From positions 96,042 to 160,041 of the forward strand of contig CAIRGJ010000047.1 of the NCBI GenBank assembly GCA_903878085.1: a stretch of DNA of 64,000 bases, in the 5' to 3' direction. The stretch's first letter is position 1, and each line of letters starts with the position of its first letter. Positions 52,854-62,119 of this stretch are shown piece after piece. Below the pieces are notes generated by a model, which did not search any database, had not been told where the DNA came from, and saw only the letters and a program-made list of their open reading frames with translations. Made by a program: the position numbers and the translations under genes. The DNA comes from an uncultured Hyphomicrobiales bacterium. Its GTDB lineage: Bacteria; Pseudomonadota; Alphaproteobacteria; Rhizobiales; Xanthobacteraceae.

Positions 52854-54098
52854 CTACACTGCCGCTGCCAGAGTCTGCCGGCGCCGCGACCGCATCAGCA
52901 GCCAGGCCATGATCGTCACATTGACCAGGTTCCAGCCGATGCCGTTGAGGAACGCCGCCTGATAGGAGCCGGTCAGGTCGAAGATCGCGCCCGACATCCA
53001 GCCGCCCAGCGCCATGCCGAGCAGCGTCGCCATCAGCACCAGGCCGACGCGAGTGCCGGCCTCTTTCGGAGAAAAATATTCGCGCACGATGATGGCGTAG
53101 CTCGGCACGATGCCGCCCTGGAACAGGCCGAACAGCGCCGAGATCGCGTAGAGCGAGAACAGGCCGTCGAACATCAGATACATTGTCAGCGCACAGCCTT
53201 GCAGCACCGAGCCGAGCAGCAGCGTGCGCACGCCGCCGATGCGATCGGCGATGAAGCCGGACGCGACGCGGCTGACGATGCCGAAGCCGAGCATCAGCGA
53301 CAGCATCTCGGCGCCGCGCGCTACGCCGTAACCGAGATCGCCGCAATAGGCGACGATGTGGACCTGCGGCATCGACATCGCCACGCAGCAGGCGACACCG
53401 GCGATGCACAGCAATACTTGCAGCGTCAGCGGCGAGAACGGACTCTCGGCCTGCCGCTTGGCCAGCGCCGCCGAAGCCGCGGCGCTGTGGTGATGCACGA
53501 TGCGCCTGCGCAACACGAACACCAGCGGCAGCATGGCCGCCAGCAGGAACAGTCCGATCCCCGTATGCGTCGCGCGCCAGCCGTCGGTGGCGATGAAGTG
53601 CTGCACCACCGGCGGCCACAGCGTGCCGGCGAGATAATTGCCGGCGGCGGCGATCGCCACCGCGATGCCGCGGCGGCGCGCGAACCAGTGCGAGATGTCG
53701 GCCATCAGCGGGCCGAAGGTCGCCGAGCAGCCGAGGCCGATCAGCAGGCCGTGCGCCAGCGCCACCTGCCACAGGTTCGACGACAGGCCGACGGCGAGAT
53801 AGCCGAGCACCAGCAGCAGCGTGCCGAGCGTCAGCGGCACCGCGATGCCGAAGCGGTCGGCGAGCTTGCCCATCAGCACGCCGCCGCAGGCAAAGCCGAT
53901 CATGGCCAGCGTAAAGGGCAGCGAGGCCTCGCCGCGGCCGATGCCGAAATCCGCCTGGATGGCCGGCAGCGCGACCATGAACGACCACATGCCGACGCCG
54001 CCGAGCGTGCTTAAGCCCACCGCGACGACCAGCCGCAGCCAGGCCGCGCTCGAGTCGATCTGGCCGCTGGGATCGGCGTCCGCTTGATCTGTCATCAT
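52854..54098 (-). CDS. MFS transporter
   Basis: 414 residues from ATG at 54098 (a second ATG follows). Twelve membrane helices are visible, with the MFS loop 2-3 motif GKLADRFGIAV and loop 8-9 GFIADRIGGVRT. It resembles the monocarboxylate/oxalate-formate antiporter-like group (SYAIIVREYFSPKEAGTRVG near helix 10), so uptake or export of an organic acid is plausible. The upstream gap carries a long repeat. It is divergent from an acyl-CoA dehydrogenase gene, with 254 bp between. Confidence 0.88.
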   Translation of the reverse strand: MMTDQADADPSGQIDSSAAWLRLVVAVGLSTLGGVGMWSFMVALPAIQADFGIGRGEASLPFTLAMIGFACGGVLMGKLADRFGIAVPLTLGTLLLVLGYLAVGLSSNLWQVALAHGLLIGLGCSATFGPLMADISHWFARRRGIAVAIAAAGNYLAGTLWPPVVQHFIATDGWRATHTGIGLFLLAAMLPLVFVLRRRIVHHHSAAASAALAKRQAESPFSPLTLQVLLCIAGVACCVAMSMPQVHIVAYCGDLGYGVARGAEMLSLMLGFGIVSRVASGFIADRIGGVRTLLLGSVLQGCALTMYLMFDGLFSLYAISALFGLFQGGIVPSYAIIVREYFSPKEAGTRVGLVLMATLLGMALGGWMSGAIFDLTGSYQAAFLNGIGWNLVNVTIMAWLLMRSRRRQTLAAAV

Positions 54099-54148
54099 GG
54101 AAATCCAGGCCGAGGGTCGTAACATTGTGGGCCGGGTGCGGCAAAGGC

Positions 54149-54275
54149 TCCCCTCCCCACATGCGCGCTTGCGCATGGCGGGGAGGGGTCGGGGGTGGGG
54201 GCGCAAAGACCCCCACCCCGGAAAGCATCGCTCACGCTCTGCTTTCCGGCCCTCCCCACGCTTCGCGGGGGAGGG
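54149..54275. repeat. Interspersed repeat, family C
   Basis: CTCCCCTCCCC paired with GGGGAGGGGTCGGGGGTGGGG, then CCCCCACCCCGG and CCCTCCCCACGCTTCGCGGG: long purine- and pyrimidine-rich inverted arms with GCGCGCTTGCGC and GCTTCGC loops. It lies in the divergent gap between the MFS and acyl-CoA dehydrogenase genes. Confidence 0.75.
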
Positions 54276-54352
54276 AAAAAGCGGGCCTCGCACACCGCCG
54301 TCATGCCCTCTATTGTGCGGCCCAAGCTGAGTCGTCCGGGAAAACACTCACA

Positions 54353-55510
54353 ATGGATGCCCTCAACGTTCCGCGGCCGTCGTGGATGACCGAGGACCTC
54401 GTGCTGCTGGAAGAGCAGGCGCGGCGCTGCATCGGCGACGAATTCGCTCCCCATGTCGATCGCTGGCACGAGGCCGGCATGTACGAGCGCGACGTCTGGA
54501 GCAAAGCCGGCGCCGCCGGTCTGCTGTGCGCGTCGATGCCGGAAGAATATGGCGGCTCCGGCGGCAGCTTCGCCCATGAGGCGGTGATCAACCGCGAATT
54601 CAGCCTCGCCGGCTTCGACGATTTCGGCGCGCCACTGCATTCCGGCATCGTCGCGCCCTACATTCTGCATTACGGCACCGCCGAGCAGAAGCAGCGCTGG
54701 CTGCCCAAGCTCGCCACCGGCGAACTGGTCGGCGCCATCGCCATGACCGAACCCGGCACCGGCTCCGACCTGCAAGGTGTGCGCACCAAGGCCGAGAAGT
54801 CCGGCAACGGTTATGTGCTCAACGGCGCCAAGACCTTCATCACCAACGGCCAGCACGCCAATCTCGTCATCGTCGTCGCCAAGACCGATCCAGCGGCCGG
54901 CTCCAAGGGCGTGTCGCTGCTGGTGGTCGAAACCGACGACGCGCCAGGCTTCCGCCGCGGCCGCAAGCTCAAGAAGCTCGGCATGGATTCCGCCGACACC
55001 TCGGAACTGTTTTTCGACGACGTGAAGCTGCCCTCGACAAGCTTGCTTGGCACCGAAGAGGGCCAGGGCTTCTATCAACTGATGAAAGAACTGCCACAGG
55101 AGCGGCTCATCGTCGCGGTGCACGCGGTGGCGATGATGGAGCGGGCGCTGGCGCTGACCGTCGATTACGTCAAGCAGCGCAAAGCCTTCGGCAAGGCCAT
55201 CATCGAGTTCCAGAACAGCCAGTTCGAGCTCGCCGCGTGCAAGACCGACACCACCATCGCCAAGGTGTTTCTCGACCATTGCATCGGCCTGCATGTCGAG
55301 GGCAAGCTCGACACCGTGACCGCCTCGATGGCCAAATACCGCCTCACCGACACATTGGCCACCGTGATCGATCGCTGCCTGCAACTGTTCGGCGGCTATG
55401 GCTATATGGACGAATACCCGATTTCGCGCCTCTACCGCGACGCCCGCGTGCTGCGTATCTATGCCGGTACCAACGAGATCATGAAGCTGCTGATCGCGCG
55501 GAGTTTGTAA
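54353..55510 (+). CDS. Acyl-CoA dehydrogenase, standard length
   Basis: 385 residues from ATG at 54353, the start that gives the usual acyl-CoA dehydrogenase N terminus; longer frames translate repeat DNA. FAD and substrate motifs are present: MTEPGTGSDLQGVRTKA, TFITNGQHANLVIVV, DVKLPSTSLLG, and YRDARVLRIYAGTNEIMK with the catalytic glutamate. It performs the first step of beta-oxidation, with electrons passing to ETF. A thiolase, cupin and FadJ gene follow on the same strand, consistent with a degradative operon, though repeats separate them. Confidence 0.92.
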   Translation: MDALNVPRPSWMTEDLVLLEEQARRCIGDEFAPHVDRWHEAGMYERDVWSKAGAAGLLCASMPEEYGGSGGSFAHEAVINREFSLAGFDDFGAPLHSGIVAPYILHYGTAEQKQRWLPKLATGELVGAIAMTEPGTGSDLQGVRTKAEKSGNGYVLNGAKTFITNGQHANLVIVVAKTDPAAGSKGVSLLVVETDDAPGFRRGRKLKKLGMDSADTSELFFDDVKLPSTSLLGTEEGQGFYQLMKELPQERLIVAVHAVAMMERALALTVDYVKQRKAFGKAIIEFQNSQFELAACKTDTTIAKVFLDHCIGLHVEGKLDTVTASMAKYRLTDTLATVIDRCLQLFGGYGYMDEYPISRLYRDARVLRIYAGTNEIMKLLIARSL

Positions 55511-55519
55511 GGTGGTTGC

Positions 55520-55618
55520 TGTCGTCCCGGCCGAGCGATGCGAGGGCCGGGACCCATAACCACAAAACTATCGAGAGGCCGCGGCGTATGGGTCCCCGCC
55601 TTCGCGGGGACGACGGCG
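55520..55618. repeat. Interspersed repeat, mixed hairpins
   Basis: GTCCCGGCCGAGCGATGCGA followed by GGGCCGGGAC is one hairpin, and GGGTCCCCGCCTTCGCGGGG with GAC is a second, related to family A. It lies between the dehydrogenase and thiolase genes. Confidence 0.65.
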
Positions 55619-55638
55619 ACTAGGATGGAGACGACCTG

Positions 55639-56847
55639 ATGCCCGACGCATTTATCTACGACCATGTCCGGACCCCGCGCGGCCGCGGCAAGGCCGACGG
55701 CTCGCTGCATGAGGTGACCGCGCTCAATCTCGCAGCGCAGACGCTGGCCGCGATCCGCGACCGTAACAAGCTGGACACCAAAGAGATCGACGACGTCGTG
55801 TTGGGCTGCGTCGACCCGGTCGGCGAGGCCGGCGGCGACATCGCCCGCGCTGCGGCATTGGTCGCAGGGCTCGGCGACAGCGTGCCGGGCATCCAGATCA
55901 ACCGCTTCTGCGCCTCCGGGCTCGACGCGGTGAATTTCGCGTCGGCCCAGATCATGGCCGGGCAGCACGACATGGCGGTCGGCGGCGGCGTCGAATCCAT
56001 GAGCCGCGTCGGCATTGGCGCCGCCGGCGGCGCCTGGCCGGTCGATCCCACGATCGCGGTCGAAACCTACTTCCTGCCGCAAGGCATTTCCGCCGATCTG
56101 ATCGCCACCAAATACGGCTTCTCGCGCGACGACGTCGACGCCTACGCGGTCGAGAGCCAGAAGCGCTCCGCCAAATCCTGGGAGGAGGGCCGCTTCAAGA
56201 ATTCGGTGATGCCGGTGAAGGACGTCAACGGCCTCACGATATTGGCCAAGGACGAGCACATGCGTCCCGCGACCACGATGCAGACGTTGGCCTCGTTGCA
56301 GCCGTCCTTCGTGCAGATGGGCGAAATGGCCGGCTTCGACGCCGTCGCCATGCAGCGCTATCCGGAAATCGAAGCGGTCAATCATGTCCACCACGCCGGC
56401 AATTCGTCGGGCATCGTCGATGGCGCCGCCGCTGTGCTGCTTGGCAGCGCGGAAGCTGGAAAGCGCAACGGCTTGAAGCCGCGCGCGCGCATCCGCGCCT
56501 TCGCCAATATTGGCTCCGAGCCCTCGATCATGCTGACCGGGCCGGTCGACGTGACCGAAAAAGTTCTGCGAAAGGCCGGCATGTCGATCGGCGATATCGA
56601 CCTCTACGAACTCAACGAGGCCTTTGCCTCGGTGGTGCTGCGCTACATGCAGGCCTTCGACATTCCGCACGACAAGATGAATGTCTGCGGCGGCGCCATC
56701 GCCATGGGTCATCCGCTCGGCGCCACCGGCGCCATGATCCTCGGCACCGTGCTCGACGAATTGGAGCGCACCGGAAAATCCACCGCGCTGATCACGCTCT
56801 GCATCGGTGCCGGCATGGGCACCGCGACGATTATCGAGAGGGTGTAG
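55639..56847 (+). CDS. Acetyl-CoA C-acyltransferase (thiolase, FadA-like)
   Basis: 402 residues with GGAG upstream of ATG at 55639. Both active-site cysteines are present: NRFCASGLDAVN (about residue 92) and LCIGAGMGTATI near the end; GHPLGATGA carries the catalytic histidine. It cleaves 3-ketoacyl-CoA in the last step of beta-oxidation. The FadJ-type partner is encoded 650 bp downstream on the same strand, with a cupin gene between. Confidence 0.93.
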   Translation: MPDAFIYDHVRTPRGRGKADGSLHEVTALNLAAQTLAAIRDRNKLDTKEIDDVVLGCVDPVGEAGGDIARAAALVAGLGDSVPGIQINRFCASGLDAVNFASAQIMAGQHDMAVGGGVESMSRVGIGAAGGAWPVDPTIAVETYFLPQGISADLIATKYGFSRDDVDAYAVESQKRSAKSWEEGRFKNSVMPVKDVNGLTILAKDEHMRPATTMQTLASLQPSFVQMGEMAGFDAVAMQRYPEIEAVNHVHHAGNSSGIVDGAAAVLLGSAEAGKRNGLKPRARIRAFANIGSEPSIMLTGPVDVTEKVLRKAGMSIGDIDLYELNEAFASVVLRYMQAFDIPHDKMNVCGGAIAMGHPLGATGAMILGTVLDELERTGKSTALITLCIGAGMGTATIIERV

Positions 56848-56855
56848 CTTCTTCT

Positions 56856-57003
56856 TGTCCCGGACGCGGTGCAGCACCATTAGCGCGTTTACGCGCGTCT
56901 TAGACGCGCTATGGTGATGCACCGCTGATCCGGGACCGTTACGAATTCGAAACGATCCCGGTTCTGCAGCGCACCGCTTCGCGCTGCGCTGCGCCCGGGA
57001 AAA
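56856..57003. repeat. Interspersed repeat, family B
   Basis: It opens with GTCCCGGACGCGGTGCAGCAC, has an extra palindrome around GCGCGTTTACGCGC, and shares CGGTTCTGCAGCGCACCG and CGCTGCGCTGCGCCCGGGA with the copy at 43346-43479. Confidence 0.75.
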
Positions 57004-57018
57004 GACGAGAGACTAGGG

Positions 57019-57483
57019 ATGCCGAAGATCGACATCGACATGATCGCGCTGGACACCTCGACCGGCTATCCGTCGCCGTTCAACAAGGCGGTGGAGGGGC
57101 GCAGCCGCAAGCGACTTGCCAGGGCCGCCGAGCTCACGCAGTTCGGCGTTAACATCTGCACGCTGAAGCCGGGGGCGGCGTCATCGCACCGGCACTGGCA
57201 CGAGAACGAAGACGAACTGGTTTATGTGCTCGAGGGCGAAGTGGTGCTGTGCGAGGACGGCGGCGAGACCGTGCTCAAGCCTGGCGACACGGCGGCCTGG
57301 AAAGCCGGTGTGGCGGACGGTCACTGTTTGATCAACCGTTCGAAGCGCGACGCGGTTTTCATAGAAGTCGGTACGCGTGCCGCGGCCGAGCGCGCACACT
57401 ACTCCGAAATCGACATGATGGCCGTGCGCGACGACAAGGGCATGCGGTACACCAAGAAAAACGGCGATTCATATTCTTCATAG
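57019..57483 (+). CDS. Cupin-domain protein
   Basis: 154 residues. The cupin 1 motif HRHWHENEDELVYVLEGEVV carries the HxH and E metal ligands, and the cupin 2 motif GVADGHCLINRSKRDAVFIE has the last histidine. Small stand-alone cupins of this type bind a metal and a small acidic ligand or act as isomerases. It sits between the thiolase and FadJ genes, 13 bp before the latter, so a role linked to acyl-CoA breakdown is possible but not shown. Confidence 0.88.
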   Translation: MPKIDIDMIALDTSTGYPSPFNKAVEGRSRKRLARAAELTQFGVNICTLKPGAASSHRHWHENEDELVYVLEGEVVLCEDGGETVLKPGDTAAWKAGVADGHCLINRSKRDAVFIEVGTRAAAERAHYSEIDMMAVRDDKGMRYTKKNGDSYSS

Positions 57484-57496
57484 GGAGCCTACGCTC

Positions 57497-59704
57497 ATGC
57501 CGAATTTCACACTCGACGTCGACGCCGACGGCATCGCGCTCGTCACCTGGGATACACCCGGCCGCTCGATGAACGTCATCTCGATGGAGGTTATCGGCGA
57601 GCTCGTAGCGCTCGTCGAAAAGGTCGCGACCGACGCTGCGATCAAGGGCGCGGTCATCACTTCCGGCAAGGACGCCTTCTGCGGCGGCGCCGACCTGACG
57701 ATGCTCGAGCGCATGGCGGCGATGTATGCCGGCATGATGAAGAACGAAGGCGCCGAGGCCGCCGCCGGCTTCGTGTTCGACGAGAGCCGCAAGTTGTCGC
57801 AGCTGTACCGGCGCATCGAGACCTCCGGCAAGCCGTGGGTCTGCGCGCTCAACGGCACCGCGATGGGCGGTGGCTTCGAGCTGGCGCTGGCTTGCCATCA
57901 GCGCATCGCCGCGGAAAATCCTAAAACAAGAGTTGGCCTGCCCGAGATCAAGATCGGCCTATTCCCCGGCGCCGGCGGCACCCAGCGCATCGCGCGCATG
58001 ATGCAGCCCGCCGACGCGCTGCAATTTCTGCTCAAGGGCGATCAGCTCTCGGTCGACCGCGCCAAGAACGCCAAGCTGATCGATGCGGTGGTGCCCGCCG
58101 CCGATCTGGTGAAAGCCGCGAAAGACTGGATCAAGGCGGGGGGCAAGGCCGTCAAGCCGTGGGACGAGAAGGGCTTCAAGCTGCCCGGCGGCATGGTCTA
58201 TTCCAAGGCCGGCATGATGACCTTCCCGGCGGCCAACGCCATCTACCGCCGCGAAACTTACGACAACTACCCGGCGGCGCGCGCCATTCTCCAGGTGGTC
58301 TACGAAGGCCTGCAACTCGACATGGACACGGCGCTGCGCGTCGAGTCGCGCTGGTTCGCCAAGATCGTGCGCTCGCCCGAAGCCGCGTCGATGATCCGCT
58401 CGCTGTTCGTGTCGATGCAGGATCTGAACAAAGGCGCGCGGCGGCCCGCCAAGGAGGCGGCCTCGAGCATCAAGAAAATCGGCGTCATCGGCGCCGGCTT
58501 CATGGGCGCCGGCATCGCGCAGGTCAGCGCCGCCGCCGGATTGCAGGTGGTGCTGATCGACCGCGATCAGGAAACCGCCGACAAGGGCAAGGCGGCGCTG
58601 CACAAGGCGCTCTCGGACCGCGTCAACAAAGGCCGCATGAAAAGCGCGGCGCGCGACGAACTGCTGACCTTCATCACGCCGAGCGCCGACTACGCCACGC
58701 TCAAAGATTGCGACCTCATCATCGAAGCGGTGTTCGAAGACCGCAAGATCAAGGCCGACGTCATCGCCAAGGTGCAGGCGGTGATCGGCGATAAGGCGAT
58801 ATTCGCCTCCAACACCTCGACGCTGCCGATCACGTCGCTGGCCACCGAATTCAAGGACCAGCCGCGCTTCATCGGCATCCACTTCTTCTCGCCGGTCGAC
58901 CGCATGATGCTGGTCGAGCTCATCCTCGGCAAGAACACCGGCGACCGCGCGCTGGCCGTCGCGCTCGATTATGTGCGTGCCATCCGCAAGACGCCTATTG
59001 TTGTGAACGACTCGCGCGGTTTCTACACCTCGCGCGTGGTCGGCACCTACATCCGCGAAGGCCATCTGATGCTGGCGGAAGGCGTGCCGGCGGCGATGAT
59101 CGAGAACGTCGGCCGCATGGCCGGCATGCCGGTCGGCCCGCTGTCGCTCAACGACGAGGTCGCGGTCGATCTCGCCTGGAAAATCCTCAAGGCGACGGAA
59201 GCCGATCTCGGTGCTTCGGCCATCGACCCGCGGCAGAAGACGCTGCTTGAGGAAATGGTCGAGAAGCGCCAGCGCTTCGGCCGCAAGAACGGCAAGGGCT
59301 TCTACGATTATCCGGCGAGCGGGCCGAAGAAGCTGTGGCCCGGCCTCGCCGAACTGCAGCCCACCAAGCTCGATCCCGACACAATCGACGTGCAGGAGTT
59401 GAAGGACCGCCTTTTGGCCATGCAGGCGCTGGAAACCGCGCGCTGCTTCGAGGAGAAGGTGCTGACTGACGTGCGCGAGGCGGACGTCGGCTCGATTCTC
59501 GGCTTCGGATTTGCGCCGTTCTCGGGCGGCACGCTGTCGTATATCGACATGATGGGCGCCAAGAAGTTCGTCGAACTGTGCCGCAGACTGGAAGGCAAAT
59601 ACGGTGCGCGCTTCGCGCCGAACAAACTGCTGCTCGATCTTGCCGACCACAACGAGGGCTTCTACCAGCGTTTCGCGCCGCCGAAGAAGAAAGAGGCGGC
59701 GTAG
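57497..59704 (+). CDS. fadJ: Enoyl-CoA hydratase / 3-hydroxyacyl-CoA dehydrogenase (FadJ/FadB type)
   Basis: 735 residues with GGGAGCC before the ATG. The N-terminal crotonase domain (about 1-190) has GKDAFCGGADLTML, GTAMGGGFELALAC and LPEIKIGLFPGAGGTQR; the dehydrogenase part (about 320-700) has the NAD motif IGVIGAGFMGAGIAQVSA and HFFSPVDRMMLVEL. One protein thus hydrates enoyl-CoA and oxidises L-3-hydroxyacyl-CoA with NAD. With the thiolase and dehydrogenases at 50-57 kb it completes a beta-oxidation spiral. Confidence 0.95.
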   Translation: MPNFTLDVDADGIALVTWDTPGRSMNVISMEVIGELVALVEKVATDAAIKGAVITSGKDAFCGGADLTMLERMAAMYAGMMKNEGAEAAAGFVFDESRKLSQLYRRIETSGKPWVCALNGTAMGGGFELALACHQRIAAENPKTRVGLPEIKIGLFPGAGGTQRIARMMQPADALQFLLKGDQLSVDRAKNAKLIDAVVPAADLVKAAKDWIKAGGKAVKPWDEKGFKLPGGMVYSKAGMMTFPAANAIYRRETYDNYPAARAILQVVYEGLQLDMDTALRVESRWFAKIVRSPEAASMIRSLFVSMQDLNKGARRPAKEAASSIKKIGVIGAGFMGAGIAQVSAAAGLQVVLIDRDQETADKGKAALHKALSDRVNKGRMKSAARDELLTFITPSADYATLKDCDLIIEAVFEDRKIKADVIAKVQAVIGDKAIFASNTSTLPITSLATEFKDQPRFIGIHFFSPVDRMMLVELILGKNTGDRALAVALDYVRAIRKTPIVVNDSRGFYTSRVVGTYIREGHLMLAEGVPAAMIENVGRMAGMPVGPLSLNDEVAVDLAWKILKATEADLGASAIDPRQKTLLEEMVEKRQRFGRKNGKGFYDYPASGPKKLWPGLAELQPTKLDPDTIDVQELKDRLLAMQALETARCFEEKVLTDVREADVGSILGFGFAPFSGGTLSYIDMMGAKKFVELCRRLEGKYGARFAPNKLLLDLADHNEGFYQRFAPPKKKEAA

Positions 59705-59733
59705 GCGTCACATAAGCCGTGTAAAGTTGGGTC

Positions 59734-60972
59734 ATGGCCGGCCAGCCTCGTTCATTGTTCCGGTGGCGTGAGATTCCTGGCAGCATCTGGGCGCTGGGGC
59801 TGGTATCGCTGTTCATGGATCTCTCCTCCGAGATGATCCATGCGCTGCTGCCGCTTTATCTGGTGACGGTGCTCGGCGCCTCGACGCTGACCGTCGGCAT
59901 CATCGAAGGCATCGCCGAGGCGACGGCTTCGATCACCAAAATCTTCTCCGGTGCGCTCAGCGACTATCTCGGCAAGCGCAAGTGGCTCGCCGCCTTCGGC
60001 TACGGCCTCGCGGCCGTCACCAAGCCGGTGTTCCCGATGGCGTCGAGCGTCGGCTGGCTGGTCGCGGCGCGCTTTGTCGATCGCATCGGTAAAGGCATCC
60101 GTGAGGCGCCGCGCGATGCGCTGATCGCCGATCTCACGCCGAACGATCTGCGCGGCGGCGCCTTTGGGCTTCGGCAATCGCTCGACACCATCGGCGCGGT
60201 CCTCGGGCCGCTGCTGGCCGTCGTTTTCATGGCGGCCTTCGCCGACAATTTCACCATCGTGTTCTGGATCGCGGTGGTCCCGGCTTTCATCTCAGTCGCG
60301 GTGATTGTCTTCGGCGTGCGCGAGCCGGCGCGGCCGCCGGGCGCGCGCAGCGCCCGTCTGCCGCTGTCTTGGTCCAAACTGGGCGGTCTCGGGCCTGCCT
60401 TTTGGCTGGTGGTTGGCGTCGCGGCGATTTTCATGCTCGCCCGCTTCAGCGAAGCGTTCTTGTTGTTGCGCGCGCAATCGGTCGGCATGCCGCTCGCCAT
60501 CGTTCCTGCGGTCATGGTGGTGATGAACATCGTCTACACGGTCTCGGCCTGGCCGGCCGGCGCGCTGTCGGACCGAATCGGCCGCTATGGCGTGCTCGCT
60601 GTGGGCTTTGTGTTGCTGATCGCCGCCGATCTCGTGCTGGCCTTCGGCAACAGCGCCTTGACCGTGATGATCGGCGTGGCGCTGTGGGGTCTGCATATGG
60701 GCCTGACGCAAGGGCTACTCGCGGCGCTGGTCGCCGATACGGCGCCGCCGGAATTACGCGGCACCAGCTTCGGTCTGTATAGCCTCGTGAGCGGCGTCGC
60801 CATGCTGGCCGCCAGTGTCGTGGCGGGAGCCCTGTGGGATGCCGCCGGACCGAGTGCGGCGTTTCTCGCCGGTGCGGCGTTCACGGCGATTGCGCTGGCG
60901 GCGCTGCCCGTCGCCCGGTGGCGGGCGACGGCAATCACATCACAATCGTCAGCCGCTTCGCCGCCCGCGTGA
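59734..60972 (+). CDS. MFS transporter, drug-efflux-like
   Basis: 412 residues and twelve membrane helices. The loop 2-3 motif GALSDYLGKRKWL and the N-terminal acid-rich LFMDLSSEMIHALLPLYLVT are typical of a drug/multidrug MFS group; REAPRDALIADLTPNDLRGG lies in a cytoplasmic loop. It starts 29 bp after fadJ and could be expressed with it, although the substrate is unknown. The last 38 bp overlap the converging helicase gene. Confidence 0.88.
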   Translation: MAGQPRSLFRWREIPGSIWALGLVSLFMDLSSEMIHALLPLYLVTVLGASTLTVGIIEGIAEATASITKIFSGALSDYLGKRKWLAAFGYGLAAVTKPVFPMASSVGWLVAARFVDRIGKGIREAPRDALIADLTPNDLRGGAFGLRQSLDTIGAVLGPLLAVVFMAAFADNFTIVFWIAVVPAFISVAVIVFGVREPARPPGARSARLPLSWSKLGGLGPAFWLVVGVAAIFMLARFSEAFLLLRAQSVGMPLAIVPAVMVVMNIVYTVSAWPAGALSDRIGRYGVLAVGFVLLIAADLVLAFGNSALTVMIGVALWGLHMGLTQGLLAALVADTAPPELRGTSFGLYSLVSGVAMLAASVVAGALWDAAGPSAAFLAGAAFTAIALAALPVARWRATAITSQSSAASPPA

Positions 60973-62044
60973 TGCCGGTGTAGAGCCAGCGCTCGCGGGT
61001 TTCCTGAAACGCGAAGCTCTCGTCGAACAGCACGACGTCGTCCCACTGCGAGCCTTGCGCCTTATGCACGGTTAGCACATAGCCGTAGTCAAACTCGTCG
61101 TAAGGCTTGCGGCGCTGCCAATCGATCTGCTCGATGCCGCCGGTGAAGCATTCCGGCCGCACCGACACTTTGACGCCGCGCGTCGCGGTTTCGTCGTCGG
61201 GCAATAGCCGCATCGTCATGATGCCGGTCTTGCGGCCGCCGCGCTCCTTCACCGACCACAGCCCGCCATTGAACAGGCCTTTTTTTCGGTTGTTGCGCAG
61301 ACACACCAGCTTGTCGCCGGCTTCGGGCATGGTCTCGGTGAAGCCGCGGCGCTCGCGCATGCGCATGTTGTAGGCGCGCCGCGTCGCGTTGCGCCCGACC
61401 AGCACCTGGTCGGCCTTGAGCACGCGCTCCGGATCGAGATCGCTTTTACGCACCACTTCGCTTTCGCCGTAGCGGCCGGGCTCGAGATACTCGCCGGCAC
61501 GAATGTCCATCGACAGCCGCACGATCGGATTGTCCTTGGCCTGGCGGTGTACTTCGGTGAGCATCACGTCCGGGTCGGCCTCGGTGAAAAATCCGCCGCC
61601 CTGGATCGGCGGCAATTGCGCCGGATCGCCGAGCACCAGAAGCGGCACGCCGAACGACAGCAGGTCGCGGCCCAACTCGGCGTCGACCATCGAGCATTCG
61701 TCGATGATGATCATCTCGGCCTTGGAGGCGGGTGCCTCGTCCCACAAATCGAAGCTCGGCACTTCCTCGCCGCTCTCGCGGGCGCGGTAGATCAGGCTGT
61801 GAATGGTGGAGGCGCCGCGGCAGCCTTTGCCGCGCATCACCGAGGCCGCCTTGCCGGTGAAGGCGGCGAACTTCACCTCGCCGTCGATGTCGTCGGCGAT
61901 GTGGTTGGCCAGCGTGGTCTTGCCGGTGCCGGCAAAGCCGAACAGCCGGAACACCTGCGGCGTGTTGCCGGTGCCGGGCTTGGCCTTCATCCAGTCGGAT
62001 ACGGCTTTGAGGGCGTCGTCTTGGGTCGGCGTGAAGTCGGGCAT
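60935..62044 (-). CDS. RecD-like superfamily 1 DNA helicase
   Basis: 369 residues. Walker A GFAGTGKTTLA (about residues 34-44), Walker B IIDECSMVD, motif III LGDPAQLPPI, and the C-terminal motifs TVHKAQGSQWDDV and YTGITRAAKRL define a compact SF1B helicase like the RecD2/Dda core, without the large N-terminal part of RecD2. It should move 5' to 3' on single-stranded DNA in repair or replication restart. A GAAC-N7-GAAC box lies 35 bp before the start, suggesting LexA control. The last 38 bp overlap the MFS gene. Confidence 0.9.
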   Translation of the reverse strand: MPDFTPTQDDALKAVSDWMKAKPGTGNTPQVFRLFGFAGTGKTTLANHIADDIDGEVKFAAFTGKAASVMRGKGCRGASTIHSLIYRARESGEEVPSFDLWDEAPASKAEMIIIDECSMVDAELGRDLLSFGVPLLVLGDPAQLPPIQGGGFFTEADPDVMLTEVHRQAKDNPIVRLSMDIRAGEYLEPGRYGESEVVRKSDLDPERVLKADQVLVGRNATRRAYNMRMRERRGFTETMPEAGDKLVCLRNNRKKGLFNGGLWSVKERGGRKTGIMTMRLLPDDETATRGVKVSVRPECFTGGIEQIDWQRRKPYDEFDYGYVLTVHKAQGSQWDDVVLFDESFAFQETRERWLYTGITRAAKRLTIVM

Positions 62045-62079
62045 GGGCCTCTCATAACGGAGAAGGCCGGTCTGGCAAA

Positions 62080-62094
62080 GAACAAAAAATGAAC
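62080..62094 (-). promoter_or_regulatory. LexA-type SOS box upstream of the helicase gene
   Basis: GAAC-AAAAAAT-GAAC (GTTC-N7-GTTC on the other strand) fits the alphaproteobacterial LexA consensus exactly. It is 35 bp upstream of the helicase start, the usual distance for repression of a leftward promoter. Confidence 0.65.
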
Positions 62095-62119
62095 GGCGGT
62101 TCGTTCAGGGCCGTTTTTT
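62092..62119. terminator. Hairpin with T-runs on both strands in the divergent gap
   Basis: AACGGC (62092-62097) pairs with GCCGTT (62110-62115); T-runs follow on the plus strand and, through CATTTTTTG, on the minus strand. It overlaps the end of the LexA box. It may terminate transcripts entering from either side, or only be a by-product of the operator. Confidence 0.35.

Noticed and set aside
57959..59650. A 563-codon open frame opposite fadJ
   Set aside because: The product is a low-complexity His, Arg and Gly-rich sequence typical of the antisense of a GC-rich gene; fadJ on the plus strand is unambiguous.
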